Of a stretch of DNA of 64,000 bases, positions 48,968 through 57,370 are shown piece after piece (within the stretch, counting starts at the first letter, position 1; each line of letters begins with the position of its first letter). The stretch spans positions 1-64,000 of the forward strand of contig CAVVZB010000004.1 in assembly GCA_963752695.1 (NCBI GenBank), read 5' to 3'. The notes beneath the pieces are model-generated. The model saw only the letters and a list, made by a program, of their open reading frames with translations, had not been told where the DNA came from and ran no database searches. Position numbers and translations under genes: made by a program. The DNA comes from Bog-113 sp963752695 (GTDB lineage Bacteria; Acidobacteriota; Terriglobia; Bryobacterales; Bryobacteraceae).

Positions 48968-51011
48968 CAATTTTTTCGACCTCAACCAAACAACTATAGA
49001 ACGTTGGTCCGCCGCCCATGTCAGTAAGGCGCTGGCTGGCCAAGGCGTTGACGTTGCGGCAGTCCGGGGCGCGGCGGGCCCAACGGGTGGAGGGCACACT
49101 GACCACGCCCGGGGTGACGGCAAGGGAAACGGAAGCATGGAGCAGACAGCTTCCACGCTCGTTGAAGACGCGGATGGAATCGCCATCGGAGATCTGTCGG
49201 CGGGCGGCGTCATCGGGATGTAAGGTAGCGATGGCGGTCTGGCGGTCGGTGTCGTCGCGTTCTCCGAAGGTGGAGTTCATGCTGTCGTGATTCTTGGGGG
49301 AGATCAGTTCGAGCGGGAAGCGAGCGCGCAGGCCGGGATCGCCAAGGCGGGACTCGATCGGCGGCTCGTAGTGGATGGTTTCGGGATGGAACTCGCAGCG
49401 GCCGGATGGTGTTCCGAAGTTGCCGTGGGCGAAGGGCAGGAACGGCTCGTCAGCGGGCGAGACATTGAGGCGAATGAAGCGTTCCTGTTCGAGACGCTCC
49501 AGGGTGATGCCGGCAAGGAAGGGGTGACCGGAGGCGAGCGTGGAGCGAATCATATCGTCTTCGGATTCGTCGAAGCAGGGTTCGGCGAAGCCCATGCGGT
49601 GCGCCAGAGCGCGGAACAGATCGACGTTGGAGCGGCATTCGCCGGGCGCCGGGAGCGCGGGGCGGGCAAGTTGGACGTAGTAGTGGCCGTAGGCGAGGTA
49701 GAGGTCGGTGTGCTCGAGGAAGGTGGTGGAAGGGAGCAGGATATCGGCGTAGTCAGCGGTATCGGTTTGGAACTGCTCAGAAACAACGGTGAAAAGGTCG
49801 GGACGCGCGAGGCCGCGGAGGACGGTGTTCTGGTCGGGCGCGATGGCGGCGGGATTGGAGCAGTAGACAAAAGTAGCTTTGACCGGGGGATCGGCAAGGG
49901 CGGTGAGGGCGTGGCCGAGTTCGCTCATGTTGACCAGGCGGGCGGGGCGGCCAAGCGCAATTTGCTGGAGCTCGGGCATTTGCAACGCAGGCAGATCAAA
50001 GCGGAAGCCGCCGGAAGTAGATAGCTGGAGGCCGCCGCCGACCTCGCGCCAGGAACCAGTGAGGGCGGGCAGAAGGCTGATTAGGCGCATCGCCATGCCT
50101 CCGCGTTCGGAACGCTGCAGACCGTAATTGGCGCGGATGACGGCAGGACGCGTGGTGGCGTATTCGCGCGCCAGAGCGACGATATTCTCGGCGGGAATGC
50201 CGGTCCAGTCGGAGACGCGATCGGGCGCATACTCTTCGACCTTGCGCGCGAGTTGCTCGAAGCCGGAGGTGAAATTCTGGACGTAATCGGCGTCGTAGAG
50301 ATGCTCGCCAATGATGACGTGCATTAGGCCGAGCGCGAGGGCGGCGTCGCTACCCGGCTGGATGGAGTAATGGCGGTCGGCGAGGGTCCCGACTTTCTGG
50401 CGGACCGGATCAATGGTGTAGAAGCGGGCGCCGCGGCGGCGAGCTTCGACGATGAAAGGCCAGAGGTGGACGTTGGTGGCGAGGATATTCGCGCCCCAGG
50501 CAAGGATGAGGCGCGAATGGGCGAACTGTTCGGGTTCGGTGCCGTAGCGAACGCCGAGCGCGGCCTGAATGCCCGCGCTACCGGCGCTGGAACAAATAGT
50601 GCGATCGAGGCGGGACGCGCCCAAGCGATGGAAGAAGCGGCGATCCATGCCGTTGGCGGCGAGCATGCCCATCGATCCCGCATAACTATAAGGCAGGATG
50701 GATTCGGGGCCATGTGCGGCGGCTATGCGGGTCAGAGTATCGGCAATTTCGTCGAGTGCCTCGTCCCAGGTAATGCGGGCAAATCGGCCTTCCCCTTTCG
50801 CGCCGACGCGCCGTTGCGGATATAGCAGGCGATCGGGGGAATACTGCCGGTCCAAGTAGCGGGCGACTTTACCGCAGAGGAAACCACGAGTAATGGGGTG
50901 GGCCGGATCGCCGCGGAGCTTCGACCCCAGACCGGCGTCATCGACATTAATTAGGAGCGAACAAGTATCGGGGCAGTCCAGGGCGCAGACGGAATGGCGA
51001 GTCTGAGGCAC
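48960..51011 (-). CDS. Molybdopterin oxidoreductase (formate dehydrogenase/DMSO reductase superfamily)
   Basis: A 683-residue single-subunit-like enzyme. The N-terminal iron-sulfur motif is CALDCPDTC (C9, C13, C17) plus FLCGK (C46). The molybdopterin domains follow: SSAGSAG near residue 144 at the usual Mo-ligand position, IYDPVRQK and GSDAALALGLMHVII. The C-terminal molydopterin dinucleotide-binding domain (residues ~570-680) has DSMNSTFGERDDTDR. There is no twin-arginine signal, so it should be cytoplasmic. Substrate and electron partner are unknown; no NAD or iron-sulfur subunit is adjacent. Confidence 0.88.
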   Translation of the reverse strand: MPQTRHSVCALDCPDTCSLLINVDDAGLGSKLRGDPAHPITRGFLCGKVARYLDRQYSPDRLLYPQRRVGAKGEGRFARITWDEALDEIADTLTRIAAAHGPESILPYSYAGSMGMLAANGMDRRFFHRLGASRLDRTICSSAGSAGIQAALGVRYGTEPEQFAHSRLILAWGANILATNVHLWPFIVEARRRGARFYTIDPVRQKVGTLADRHYSIQPGSDAALALGLMHVIIGEHLYDADYVQNFTSGFEQLARKVEEYAPDRVSDWTGIPAENIVALAREYATTRPAVIRANYGLQRSERGGMAMRLISLLPALTGSWREVGGGLQLSTSGGFRFDLPALQMPELQQIALGRPARLVNMSELGHALTALADPPVKATFVYCSNPAAIAPDQNTVLRGLARPDLFTVVSEQFQTDTADYADILLPSTTFLEHTDLYLAYGHYYVQLARPALPAPGECRSNVDLFRALAHRMGFAEPCFDESEDDMIRSTLASGHPFLAGITLERLEQERFIRLNVSPADEPFLPFAHGNFGTPSGRCEFHPETIHYEPPIESRLGDPGLRARFPLELISPKNHDSMNSTFGERDDTDRQTAIATLHPDDAARRQISDGDSIRVFNERGSCLLHASVSLAVTPGVVSVPSTRWARRAPDCRNVNALASQRLTDMGGGPTFYSCLVEVEKIGD

Positions 51012-51020
51012 GATTCAGTT

Positions 51021-51097
51021 TGGGGTGGGCGGCGGGGATTGAACCCGCGACGTCCGGAACCACAATCCGGTGCTCTACCAACTGAGCTACGCCCACC
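51021..51097 (-). tRNA. tRNA-His (anticodon GTG)
   Basis: The minus strand gives a full cloverleaf with the tRNA-His extra G at -1 (51097) opposite C73: acceptor GTGGGCG/CGCCCAC, D arm GCTC/GAGC, anticodon arm CCGGA-TTGTGGT-TCCGG (34-36 = GTG) and T arm GCGGG-TTCAATC-CCCGC. CCA is encoded (51021-51023 on the complement). 77 nt. Confidence 0.96.
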
Positions 51098-51136
51098 ATG
51101 GCGGGAGACCTCAGTTTAACAAATCCGCAACGGGAA

Positions 51137-52585
51137 TCACATGCGGGCCTCGCGCCAGAGCCGGTCGACGCTGGCTTTCACGGTATCGGACATTTTGATC
51201 ACACCGGGCCAGCGGCGGGTGAAACCTTCTCCGGGCCACTTAGTGGTGGCGTCAACGCCCATTTTCGAACCGAAGTTCAGGAGGCGGCTGGCGTGGTCGA
51301 GCGAATCGACCGGGCCGAGAGTGAATTGGATATCGCGCTCGGGGTCGATGTTGTTGAGGGCTTTCCAAGCCACTTCGGAGACGTTCTGGACGTCAACATC
51401 AAAGTCAACAACAACAATGCATTTGCTAAACATCGCCTGGCCGAGGCCCCATATCGCGCTCATGACCTTACGGGCGTGACCTGGATAGGACTTACGAATG
51501 GAGACCAGGATCAGGTTGTGGAACACGCCCTCGGCGGGCATGCAGATATCGCGCACCTCGGGTAATTGCAGGCGCATGAGCGGCAGAAATATGCGTTCGA
51601 TGGCCTTGCCCATCCAGTAATCTTCCATGGGCGGCGGGCCCACGATGGTTGCCGGATAGATCGCGTCCTTCCGCTGCGTAATGCATGTGAGGTGAAAGAC
51701 GGGGTACTCATCTTCGAGCGAGTAGAAGCCGGTGTGATCGCCAAAGGGGCCTTCCGTGCGAAGTTCGCCGAGGTTGACGTAACCCTCGAGAATGATTTCG
51801 GCGTGAGCCGGAACCTCCAAGTCCTGGGTCTTGCACTTGACCATTTCGACGGGGCTGGAGCGGAGGAATCCGGCGATCATCATCTCGTCAATTTCGGGAG
51901 GAAGCGGCAGGATGGAGGAAAACATCGTAGCCGGATCGCCCCCGAGGGCGACAGCGACGGGCATCTTCACGTCCTGACCTTGTGCCTGGAGCGTGCGGTA
52001 GTGATCGGCACCCTGTTTGTGGGTCTGCCAGTGCATGCCGGTGGTTCGCTCGTCGTAGACATGCATGCGATACATGCCGCAGTTACGCTTGCCGGTGAGC
52101 GGGTTACGGGAGAAGACGAGGGGCAGGGTGATGAAGCGGCCGCCATCGCCGGGCCAGCATTGGAGGATGGGGTAATCGGCGAGGGAGAAACCGTCGGTCT
52201 TGACGACCTCCTGGCAGGGGCCGTGGTTGACAATTTTGGGGAAGAAGCTGCCGACCTCGGCCAATTTAGGTAACATCTTCAACTTGCCCAGCATGTTTTG
52301 CGGGACTTTCATTTCAAGGAAGTCGACGATGCGGGCGGCGATGGTATCGAGCGAGTCTACTTCGAGCGCGATGCGCATGCGCTCGTCGCTGGCAAAGGCG
52401 TTGATGAGGACGGGGATTGAACTGCTTTTGGGCTTTTCAAACAGGAGCGCGGGGCCGCCGGTTTTGACTGCGCGATCGGCGAATTCGGTAATTTCAAGGA
52501 CGGGATCGATCGGCACGGAGATGCGCCGCAACTGCTTGTGTTTTTCGAGCGCTTGTATGAAGCCGCGGATGTCGGTGTAAGCCAT
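51137..52585 (-). CDS. UbiD-family (prenylated-FMN) decarboxylase
   Basis: A 482-residue enzyme of the UbiD group, which uses prenylated FMN from a UbiX partner to decarboxylate aromatic acids such as 4-hydroxy-3-polyprenylbenzoate. The signature EGPFGDHTGFYSLEDEYPVFHL is present in parts, together with RNCGMYRMHVYDERTTGMHW and EIILEGYV. Length and N-terminus (TDIRGFIQALEKHKQLRRI) fit the family. UbiX is not in the window. It may serve quinone biosynthesis or aromatic catabolism; the sequence does not decide. Confidence 0.92.
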   Translation of the reverse strand: MAYTDIRGFIQALEKHKQLRRISVPIDPVLEITEFADRAVKTGGPALLFEKPKSSSIPVLINAFASDERMRIALEVDSLDTIAARIVDFLEMKVPQNMLGKLKMLPKLAEVGSFFPKIVNHGPCQEVVKTDGFSLADYPILQCWPGDGGRFITLPLVFSRNPLTGKRNCGMYRMHVYDERTTGMHWQTHKQGADHYRTLQAQGQDVKMPVAVALGGDPATMFSSILPLPPEIDEMMIAGFLRSSPVEMVKCKTQDLEVPAHAEIILEGYVNLGELRTEGPFGDHTGFYSLEDEYPVFHLTCITQRKDAIYPATIVGPPPMEDYWMGKAIERIFLPLMRLQLPEVRDICMPAEGVFHNLILVSIRKSYPGHARKVMSAIWGLGQAMFSKCIVVVDFDVDVQNVSEVAWKALNNIDPERDIQFTLGPVDSLDHASRLLNFGSKMGVDATTKWPGEGFTRRWPGVIKMSDTVKASVDRLWREARM

Positions 52586-52609
52586 GCCCGTTTACTATGA
52601 TGGTCTCTC

Positions 52610-53341
52610 ATGCCGAATCGAACTGCTTTTGTTACGGGCGCAAGCCGCGGGATCGGGGAGGCGTGCGCGCTGGCTCTGGCGGGAAGCGGCATGCGCGTGA
52701 TTTTGGCGGCTCGGAATCGGGAGAAGTTGGAGCAGGTCGCAGCGGCGGTGCAGGCGTTAGGCACCGAAGCGTTCGTTGTCGAGATGGATCTGAGCAGCCC
52801 GGAGTCGGTGATAGCGGCCTTTCAGAAGGCGAAAGCGTTTGGAAGTATCGACGTGCTTGTCAACAACGCGGCGATCACGCGCGATGGACTCGCGGTGCGG
52901 ATGAAGAAAGACGATTGGGATGCGGTGATTGGAACCAATCTGTATGGCGCATTCCTGACCACGCAGCAAGTGTTGCCCTCGATGATGAAAGGCCGCTGGG
53001 GCCGCGTGGTGAATATTTCGTCGGTCGTGGGGTTGTCCGGAAACGCGGGGCAAGCTAATTATGTGGCGTCGAAGGCAGGATTGATTGGTTTGACTAAGTC
53101 GCTCGCACAGGAGATGGCGGCCCGGAATATTACGGTGAACGCGGTTGCGCCGGGGTTCATCGAGACGGATATGACGGCGGTGCTGCCGGAGGAACTGAAG
53201 GGAAAGATTCTGCAATCGATTCCACTGCGAAGGCTTGGGTCGGCGGGGGAAGTCGCGGCTGCTGTGAAGTTCCTTTGCAGTGAAGAAGCCGGTTACATTA
53301 CCGGGCAGGTGTTGAGCGTCAACGGTGGGATGTACATGTAA
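52610..53341 (+). CDS. fabG: 3-oxoacyl-ACP reductase-type SDR
   Basis: A 243-residue SDR with TGASRGIGEA (residues 9-18), NNAA (~86-89), the catalytic Ser, Tyr and Lys in NISSVVGLSGNAGQANYVASKAG, and the C-terminal ITGQVLSVNGGMYM, the classical FabG ending. The Arg after the first glycine (TGASRG) fits NADPH use. It would reduce 3-oxoacyl-ACP in fatty acid synthesis, though many paralogues use other substrates. It is divergent from ubiD, 24 bases apart. Confidence 0.85.
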   Translation: MPNRTAFVTGASRGIGEACALALAGSGMRVILAARNREKLEQVAAAVQALGTEAFVVEMDLSSPESVIAAFQKAKAFGSIDVLVNNAAITRDGLAVRMKKDDWDAVIGTNLYGAFLTTQQVLPSMMKGRWGRVVNISSVVGLSGNAGQANYVASKAGLIGLTKSLAQEMAARNITVNAVAPGFIETDMTAVLPEELKGKILQSIPLRRLGSAGEVAAAVKFLCSEEAGYITGQVLSVNGGMYM

Positions 53342-53347
53342 AAGAAA

Positions 53348-53373
53348 ACGTGCCTGGCGGAAACCAGGCACGT
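53348..53373. terminator. Hairpin terminator without T tract
   Basis: ACGTGCCTGG (53348-53357) pairs perfectly with CCAGGCACGT (53364-53373) across a six-base CGGAAA loop, directly after the fabG-like stop codon. There is no following T run, so termination is likely but not certain. Confidence 0.65.
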
Positions 53374-53414
53374 CGAAGAAATTGGAGATGAAACAAAATC
53401 TGGCGGGAAAAAAG

Positions 53415-53624
53415 CTATTTCGCTTTTTTCTGCTTCTGCTGTCCGACGCGGACCTTATACTGGGCGGCCATTTGATCTTTGTGGGCCTTCCAGTCATAGC
53501 GGGACGAAGCGTCAGTAATGTAGGCGTCGGGATCGGCACCCTTGGGAAGGACGGCCATGAGCGTAGCGCTCATAGTTCCATCGGGACTGCTGATGCGGAA
53601 GCGCTTGACGTTGGGAATTGCCAT
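53415..53624 (-). CDS. Small conserved-looking hypothetical protein
   Basis: A 69-residue soluble protein (MAIPNVKRFRISSPDGTMSA ... ) with a lysine-rich tail (GQQKQKKAK). The frame is uninterrupted, sits 11 bases after the Gfo/Idh/MocA gene in the same direction and converges toward the fabG terminator. I do not recognise it; coding probability is supported by its amino-acid composition and spacing. Confidence 0.55.
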   Translation of the reverse strand: MAIPNVKRFRISSPDGTMSATLMAVLPKGADPDAYITDASSRYDWKAHKDQMAAQYKVRVGQQKQKKAK

Positions 53625-53635
53625 AACAAGAGTGA

Positions 53636-54781
53636 TTATAGCAGCTTCGCCCAGGCGTGGGCCGCGGAACTGGCAAGCACGGTATCTAGAATCTGCAACT
53701 GGCGCAGCCCGTCGGCAAATTGCGGGTATTCGATGGCTGCGGCGCGATCGGCTACTGTGCGATAGAAACGGCGGAACACCTGTTTGAAAGTGTCGTCATA
53801 ACCTTCGCTATGCCCGCCGGGAAGATCGGCGTAGGAGCGGGCGGGTTCAGCCATGAGTGACGCGTCCTTGATGACCACGCGATTGGGCTCATTGCGATGG
53901 CCGAGCCAAAGCTCGTCGGGCCTTTCCTGATCCCAGGCGGCGGAGCCTTTGGAGCCATAGATTTCGATGTACAGGCGATTCTTGCGGCCCGCGGAAACCT
54001 GGCTGACGGTAAATGCGCCCCGGGTGCGCTCGCCCAAGCGGACCAGGACGGCGGCGAAGTCCTCGGTGTCGATGGGGAACTCGGTGTAATCGCCGGGCTG
54101 CAAAGTCTTGCCGGAGAAGGTTTCCACGGAGCCTTTGGGCTGCTTGCGGGTTTTGTGAAACGTCTGGAGGTCGGCACAGAGTTCGGTGATGCGCTGGCCG
54201 GTGACGTGTTCGATCATGTCGCACCAATGCGTGCCGATGTCGGCAAAGGCGCGGGATTTTCCGTTGGAAGAGGGATCGATGCGCCAATTCCAGTCGGTGT
54301 CGTAGAGCAGCCAATCCTGCGAGTATGTGCCTTGAACGGCGTAGATCTCGCCGAATTCGCCGGCTTCGCGCAGTCGGCGAATGTTTTGGACAAGCGGGTA
54401 ATAGCGCAGGTTGTGAAAGGTGCAGTTGGCGAGGTTCTTGCGCTTGGCGAGGTCGACCAGGGTTTGAGCCTCGGCGACAGAAGTGGCGAGGGGCTTTTCA
54501 CAAATGACGTGTTTGCCAGCCTCGAGAGCGGCCTGAGCCATGGGGAAATGAAGCACGTTGGGCGTACAGACGTGGACGGCTTGGATGGACGGGTCGGCCA
54601 GGATCGTGTGGAAGTCTCCGGTGGCCTGTTCCACGCCAAGTTGGTCGGCAAAAGCGCGGGCCTTTTCCTGGCTGGACGCGGCTATTGCGGCCACTTCGAC
54701 GTTGCCCAAACGGCGGACGCCTTCGGTATGCACCTTACCCATAAAACCGGTGCCAAAAATAGCGGTTCGAATTTTCTGCAT
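53636..54781 (-). CDS. Gfo/Idh/MocA-family oxidoreductase
   Basis: A 381-residue NAD(P)-dependent sugar-type dehydrogenase. The Rossmann motif is AIFGTGFMGKVHTEG (residues 7-21) and the signature block is VHVCTPNVLHFPMAQAALEAGKHVICEKPLA, with the catalytic lysine in EKP (Lys ~95). A C-terminal alpha/beta domain (DIGTHWCDMIEHVTG) holds the catalytic His. These enzymes act on inositol, sugars or their derivatives; the substrate here is unknown. Confidence 0.93.
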   Translation of the reverse strand: MQKIRTAIFGTGFMGKVHTEGVRRLGNVEVAAIAASSQEKARAFADQLGVEQATGDFHTILADPSIQAVHVCTPNVLHFPMAQAALEAGKHVICEKPLATSVAEAQTLVDLAKRKNLANCTFHNLRYYPLVQNIRRLREAGEFGEIYAVQGTYSQDWLLYDTDWNWRIDPSSNGKSRAFADIGTHWCDMIEHVTGQRITELCADLQTFHKTRKQPKGSVETFSGKTLQPGDYTEFPIDTEDFAAVLVRLGERTRGAFTVSQVSAGRKNRLYIEIYGSKGSAAWDQERPDELWLGHRNEPNRVVIKDASLMAEPARSYADLPGGHSEGYDDTFKQVFRRFYRTVADRAAAIEYPQFADGLRQLQILDTVLASSAAHAWAKLL

Positions 54782-54886
54782 CTGAAGTAAAATTTTCCAG
54801 CACCACTGTATCGCAATCGCCGTGGGACATTGCGCGGCGGAACTGCTAAATTAGAGTTCATCGCAAGGGGCTTGAAGCGCGTCCGT

Positions 54887-55228
54887 ATGCAGGTGAAAAT
54901 TCGCTACCGCCGCATGGCTGGGGAGACACGTCTGGCTGGCGCACCCGCCCCGTTCGCTTCCGGGTTGAGCGGCTTGCTGACCCTGGCGTGGGTTTCATGC
55001 CTCATGCTGGCGTTGTGGCGGCTGACCTCGGATTTAGGATGGACGGAAAGCTTCGTCATCAGTGAAGGAATTCTGTCGCACTGGCAAGTTTGGCTTGCGC
55101 TGACGATTGCCTTCGGGCTGGCGGGGCTGCGGTTGAATCGTTACCTGCAAGGACCGGAGACGGTGGGCGGAGTTCCGGTAATGGCGGATGAGGAGACAGT
55201 GCTGCCGGACGCGGAATTGAAGAGCTAG
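54887..55228 (+). CDS. Small two-helix membrane protein
   Basis: About 113 residues from the ATG at 54887 (an earlier ATG at 54830 or later one at 54914 are alternatives). Two hydrophobic helices (SGLLTLAWVSCLMLALWRL, WQVWLALTIAFGLAGLRL) and an acidic tail. No family recognised. It faces the symporter gene head-on with a 4-base overlap of the ends. Confidence 0.5.
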   Translation: MQVKIRYRRMAGETRLAGAPAPFASGLSGLLTLAWVSCLMLALWRLTSDLGWTESFVISEGILSHWQVWLALTIAFGLAGLRLNRYLQGPETVGGVPVMADEETVLPDAELKS

Positions 55229-56796
55229 CGAGCCGCTGCTTTTTCGGCTCCGAGGCCAGTGTTGGCGCGGACCAGCAGCTCATTGAAACGTGCCTCGGCC
55301 GCCGGCTCGCGGGTGGTTAGCGATCCGAGCCAGGCACCTAGAAACCCGATCGGAATGCTCACGATCCCAGGATTTTCCAACGGGAATAGCGGGACGCCGT
55401 GGATCATATGTTTACCATCGACGCCCATTATGCTCGGGCTAATAACGATCAGGGCAAGCGAGGAAATAAGGCCAGCGCCGAGGCCGGTCACCGCACCCAC
55501 CGTATTGAACCTTTTCCAGAAAAGCGTAAGCACGATCACCGGAAGATTGGCGGAAGCAGCAACGGCGAAGGCCAGCCCAACCAGGAACGCGACGTTGAAA
55601 GTGGGGCCGAGCAAAATGGCGATCGCGATGGAGGCGAAACCGACGGCGAAGGCGGTGAGCCGGGCGACCAGGACTTCCTCGCCGGGCTTACGTTCGACGC
55701 CGTTATGGATCACATTGGTCCAGAAATCGTGGGCGAACGAAGTTGAGGCGCTGATTGTCAAGCCCGCCACGACGGCGAGGATGGTGGCAAACGCGATGGC
55801 CGAAATGAAGGCGAAGAAAATATCTCCGCCAAGGCGGCCAGCTAGCAGGGGCGCGCTCATATTGATTTTCCCGTGCGTTTCGATGAAGTCCCGACCGAGG
55901 ATGGTGGCGGCGCCAAACCCCAAGAACGTGGTGAGGATGTAGAAGACACCGATGATACCCATGGCCCAGGCGACGCTGATGCGAGCAGTCTTAGCATCGG
56001 GCACTGTGTAGAAGCGGACCAGGATATGCGGCAGCCCGGCGGTTCCCAAGATGAGAGCCAAGCCAAGCGAGATCAGGTCGAGCGCGCCGTACGGCGGTTT
56101 GTAACGCAATCCGGGAGTCAAAAAGTTGACGAGTTTCGGGCCCGCCTTCACGTGCGTGACGGCATCGAAGAAAGCGCCGAAGCTATAGCCGAATTGCGCC
56201 ATGACCATGATGCTGAGCACGATAGTGCCGGCCATCAGCAGGACGGCTTTCACGATTTGCACCCATGTGGTGGCGAGCATTCCTCCGAAAACCACATACA
56301 CGATCATCAGCAATCCGACGCCGGTGACTGCGCCCGCATAGCCAATTCCCGAATCTTTTAGCAGGATGCTCACGAGCGTTCCCGCTCCCACCATTTGGGC
56401 GATCATATAGAACGTGCTTACGGTAAGCGTACTGAGTGAGGCCATCGCGCGCACGGGACGGGGATGGAGGCGGTAGGCCAGTACGTCCGCCATGGTGAAC
56501 TTACCTGTATTGCGCAGAGGTTCGGCGACAATCAGGAGCACCGTCAGGTACGCGACCAGAAAGCCCACGGAATACATAAAGCCGTCGTAACCCTGGTAGG
56601 CAATGATGCCGGCGATGCCCAGAAATGACGCGGCGCTCATGTAGTCCCCGGCGACGGCTATGCCGTTCTGCCAGCCAGTAATGCGGCGGCCGGCGGCGAA
56701 GTATGCGCTCGCCCCGGCGCTCCGGCGCGACGCCCACCAAGTGATCACCAGCGTAAGCGCGATGAACCCAAGAAACATGAGCAGCGGCGTGGACAT
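55225..56796 (-). CDS. Sodium:solute symporter, acetate-permease (ActP) type
   Basis: A 523-residue transporter with about thirteen membrane helices. ITGWQNGIAVAGDYMSAASFLGI (residues ~40-62) and the later GLAFAVAASANLPVIVLTLFWKRFN are ActP-like. LGGMLATTWVQIVKA-type sequence lies in the core. ActP imports acetate and other short acids with sodium or protons. It lies 14 bases after the DUF485 gene, the standard yjcH-actP arrangement; acs is absent. Confidence 0.9.
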   Translation of the reverse strand: MSTPLLMFLGFIALTLVITWWASRRSAGASAYFAAGRRITGWQNGIAVAGDYMSAASFLGIAGIIAYQGYDGFMYSVGFLVAYLTVLLIVAEPLRNTGKFTMADVLAYRLHPRPVRAMASLSTLTVSTFYMIAQMVGAGTLVSILLKDSGIGYAGAVTGVGLLMIVYVVFGGMLATTWVQIVKAVLLMAGTIVLSIMVMAQFGYSFGAFFDAVTHVKAGPKLVNFLTPGLRYKPPYGALDLISLGLALILGTAGLPHILVRFYTVPDAKTARISVAWAMGIIGVFYILTTFLGFGAATILGRDFIETHGKINMSAPLLAGRLGGDIFFAFISAIAFATILAVVAGLTISASTSFAHDFWTNVIHNGVERKPGEEVLVARLTAFAVGFASIAIAILLGPTFNVAFLVGLAFAVAASANLPVIVLTLFWKRFNTVGAVTGLGAGLISSLALIVISPSIMGVDGKHMIHGVPLFPLENPGIVSIPIGFLGAWLGSLTTREPAAEARFNELLVRANTGLGAEKAAAR

Positions 56797-56810
56797 TAGT
56801 TATCGCCTTC

Positions 56811-57155
56811 TTAGCCCGCGTCCGGTGGAGCGTCGACTGCCTGGGCGACGATCTTGGCCGCTTGGCGGTCGAAACGGGCGGCGGCACGCATGTAGAGGAG
56901 CATCACGATCCAGGACATAAAGAACTGCGAAAGGGCGAACAGATAGGCTCCATTAAGCGGCCCCAGAATCGGCGTGCTCATCATATGCGGCGCGTATCCG
57001 ACCAGAATGGGAAGCAGGAAGTAGTAGATCAGGAAAAAGCAGGTCGCGGGAAGAATGTAGCGCACTTTCGCGCGGAGCAGATTGCGGAAGTCCGGGCTAC
57101 AGGCGATCCGATCCCACTCCTCCTGGGGTTTCGGGGCTTCGGAACTTGTGGGCAT
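56811..57155 (-). CDS. DUF485 membrane protein (YjcH-like)
   Basis: About 114 residues from the ATG at 57155 (a GTG at 57161 is an alternative). Two transmembrane helices (FFLIYYFLLPILVGYAPHMM and LFALSQFFMSWIVMLLYMR) with the PDFRNLLRAKVRYILPAT lead-in seen in DUF485. These proteins are usually encoded right before actP and are thought to aid its assembly or function. The transporter follows in the same direction. Confidence 0.88.
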   Translation of the reverse strand: MPTSSEAPKPQEEWDRIACSPDFRNLLRAKVRYILPATCFFLIYYFLLPILVGYAPHMMSTPILGPLNGAYLFALSQFFMSWIVMLLYMRAAARFDRQAAKIVAQAVDAPPDAG

Positions 57156-57370
57156 CGGCACGCCATCTTATCACCCGGTTGGACGCGGCAAAGCATGTGA
57201 CCGCAGCGTTAACCAGATATTCATCAATTACTAACAGTCACTGGCTATCCTTCGGGAGTTGCCGAACCGTCGAACGGGGGAATTGTGTCCCATAGCGCTG
57301 GCTGGATAACCGCCTGCTTTTCGATTGATTACACAGGTTTCGGTTCTTACGAAAAAATAAAGGAGTTTGA

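Noticed and set aside
57299..57314. A sigma-54-like pair (TGGC with GC at the -24/-12 spacing) upstream of the porin
   Set aside because: Spacing fits but the -12 element reads CCGC instead of TTGC; the match is too weak to call.
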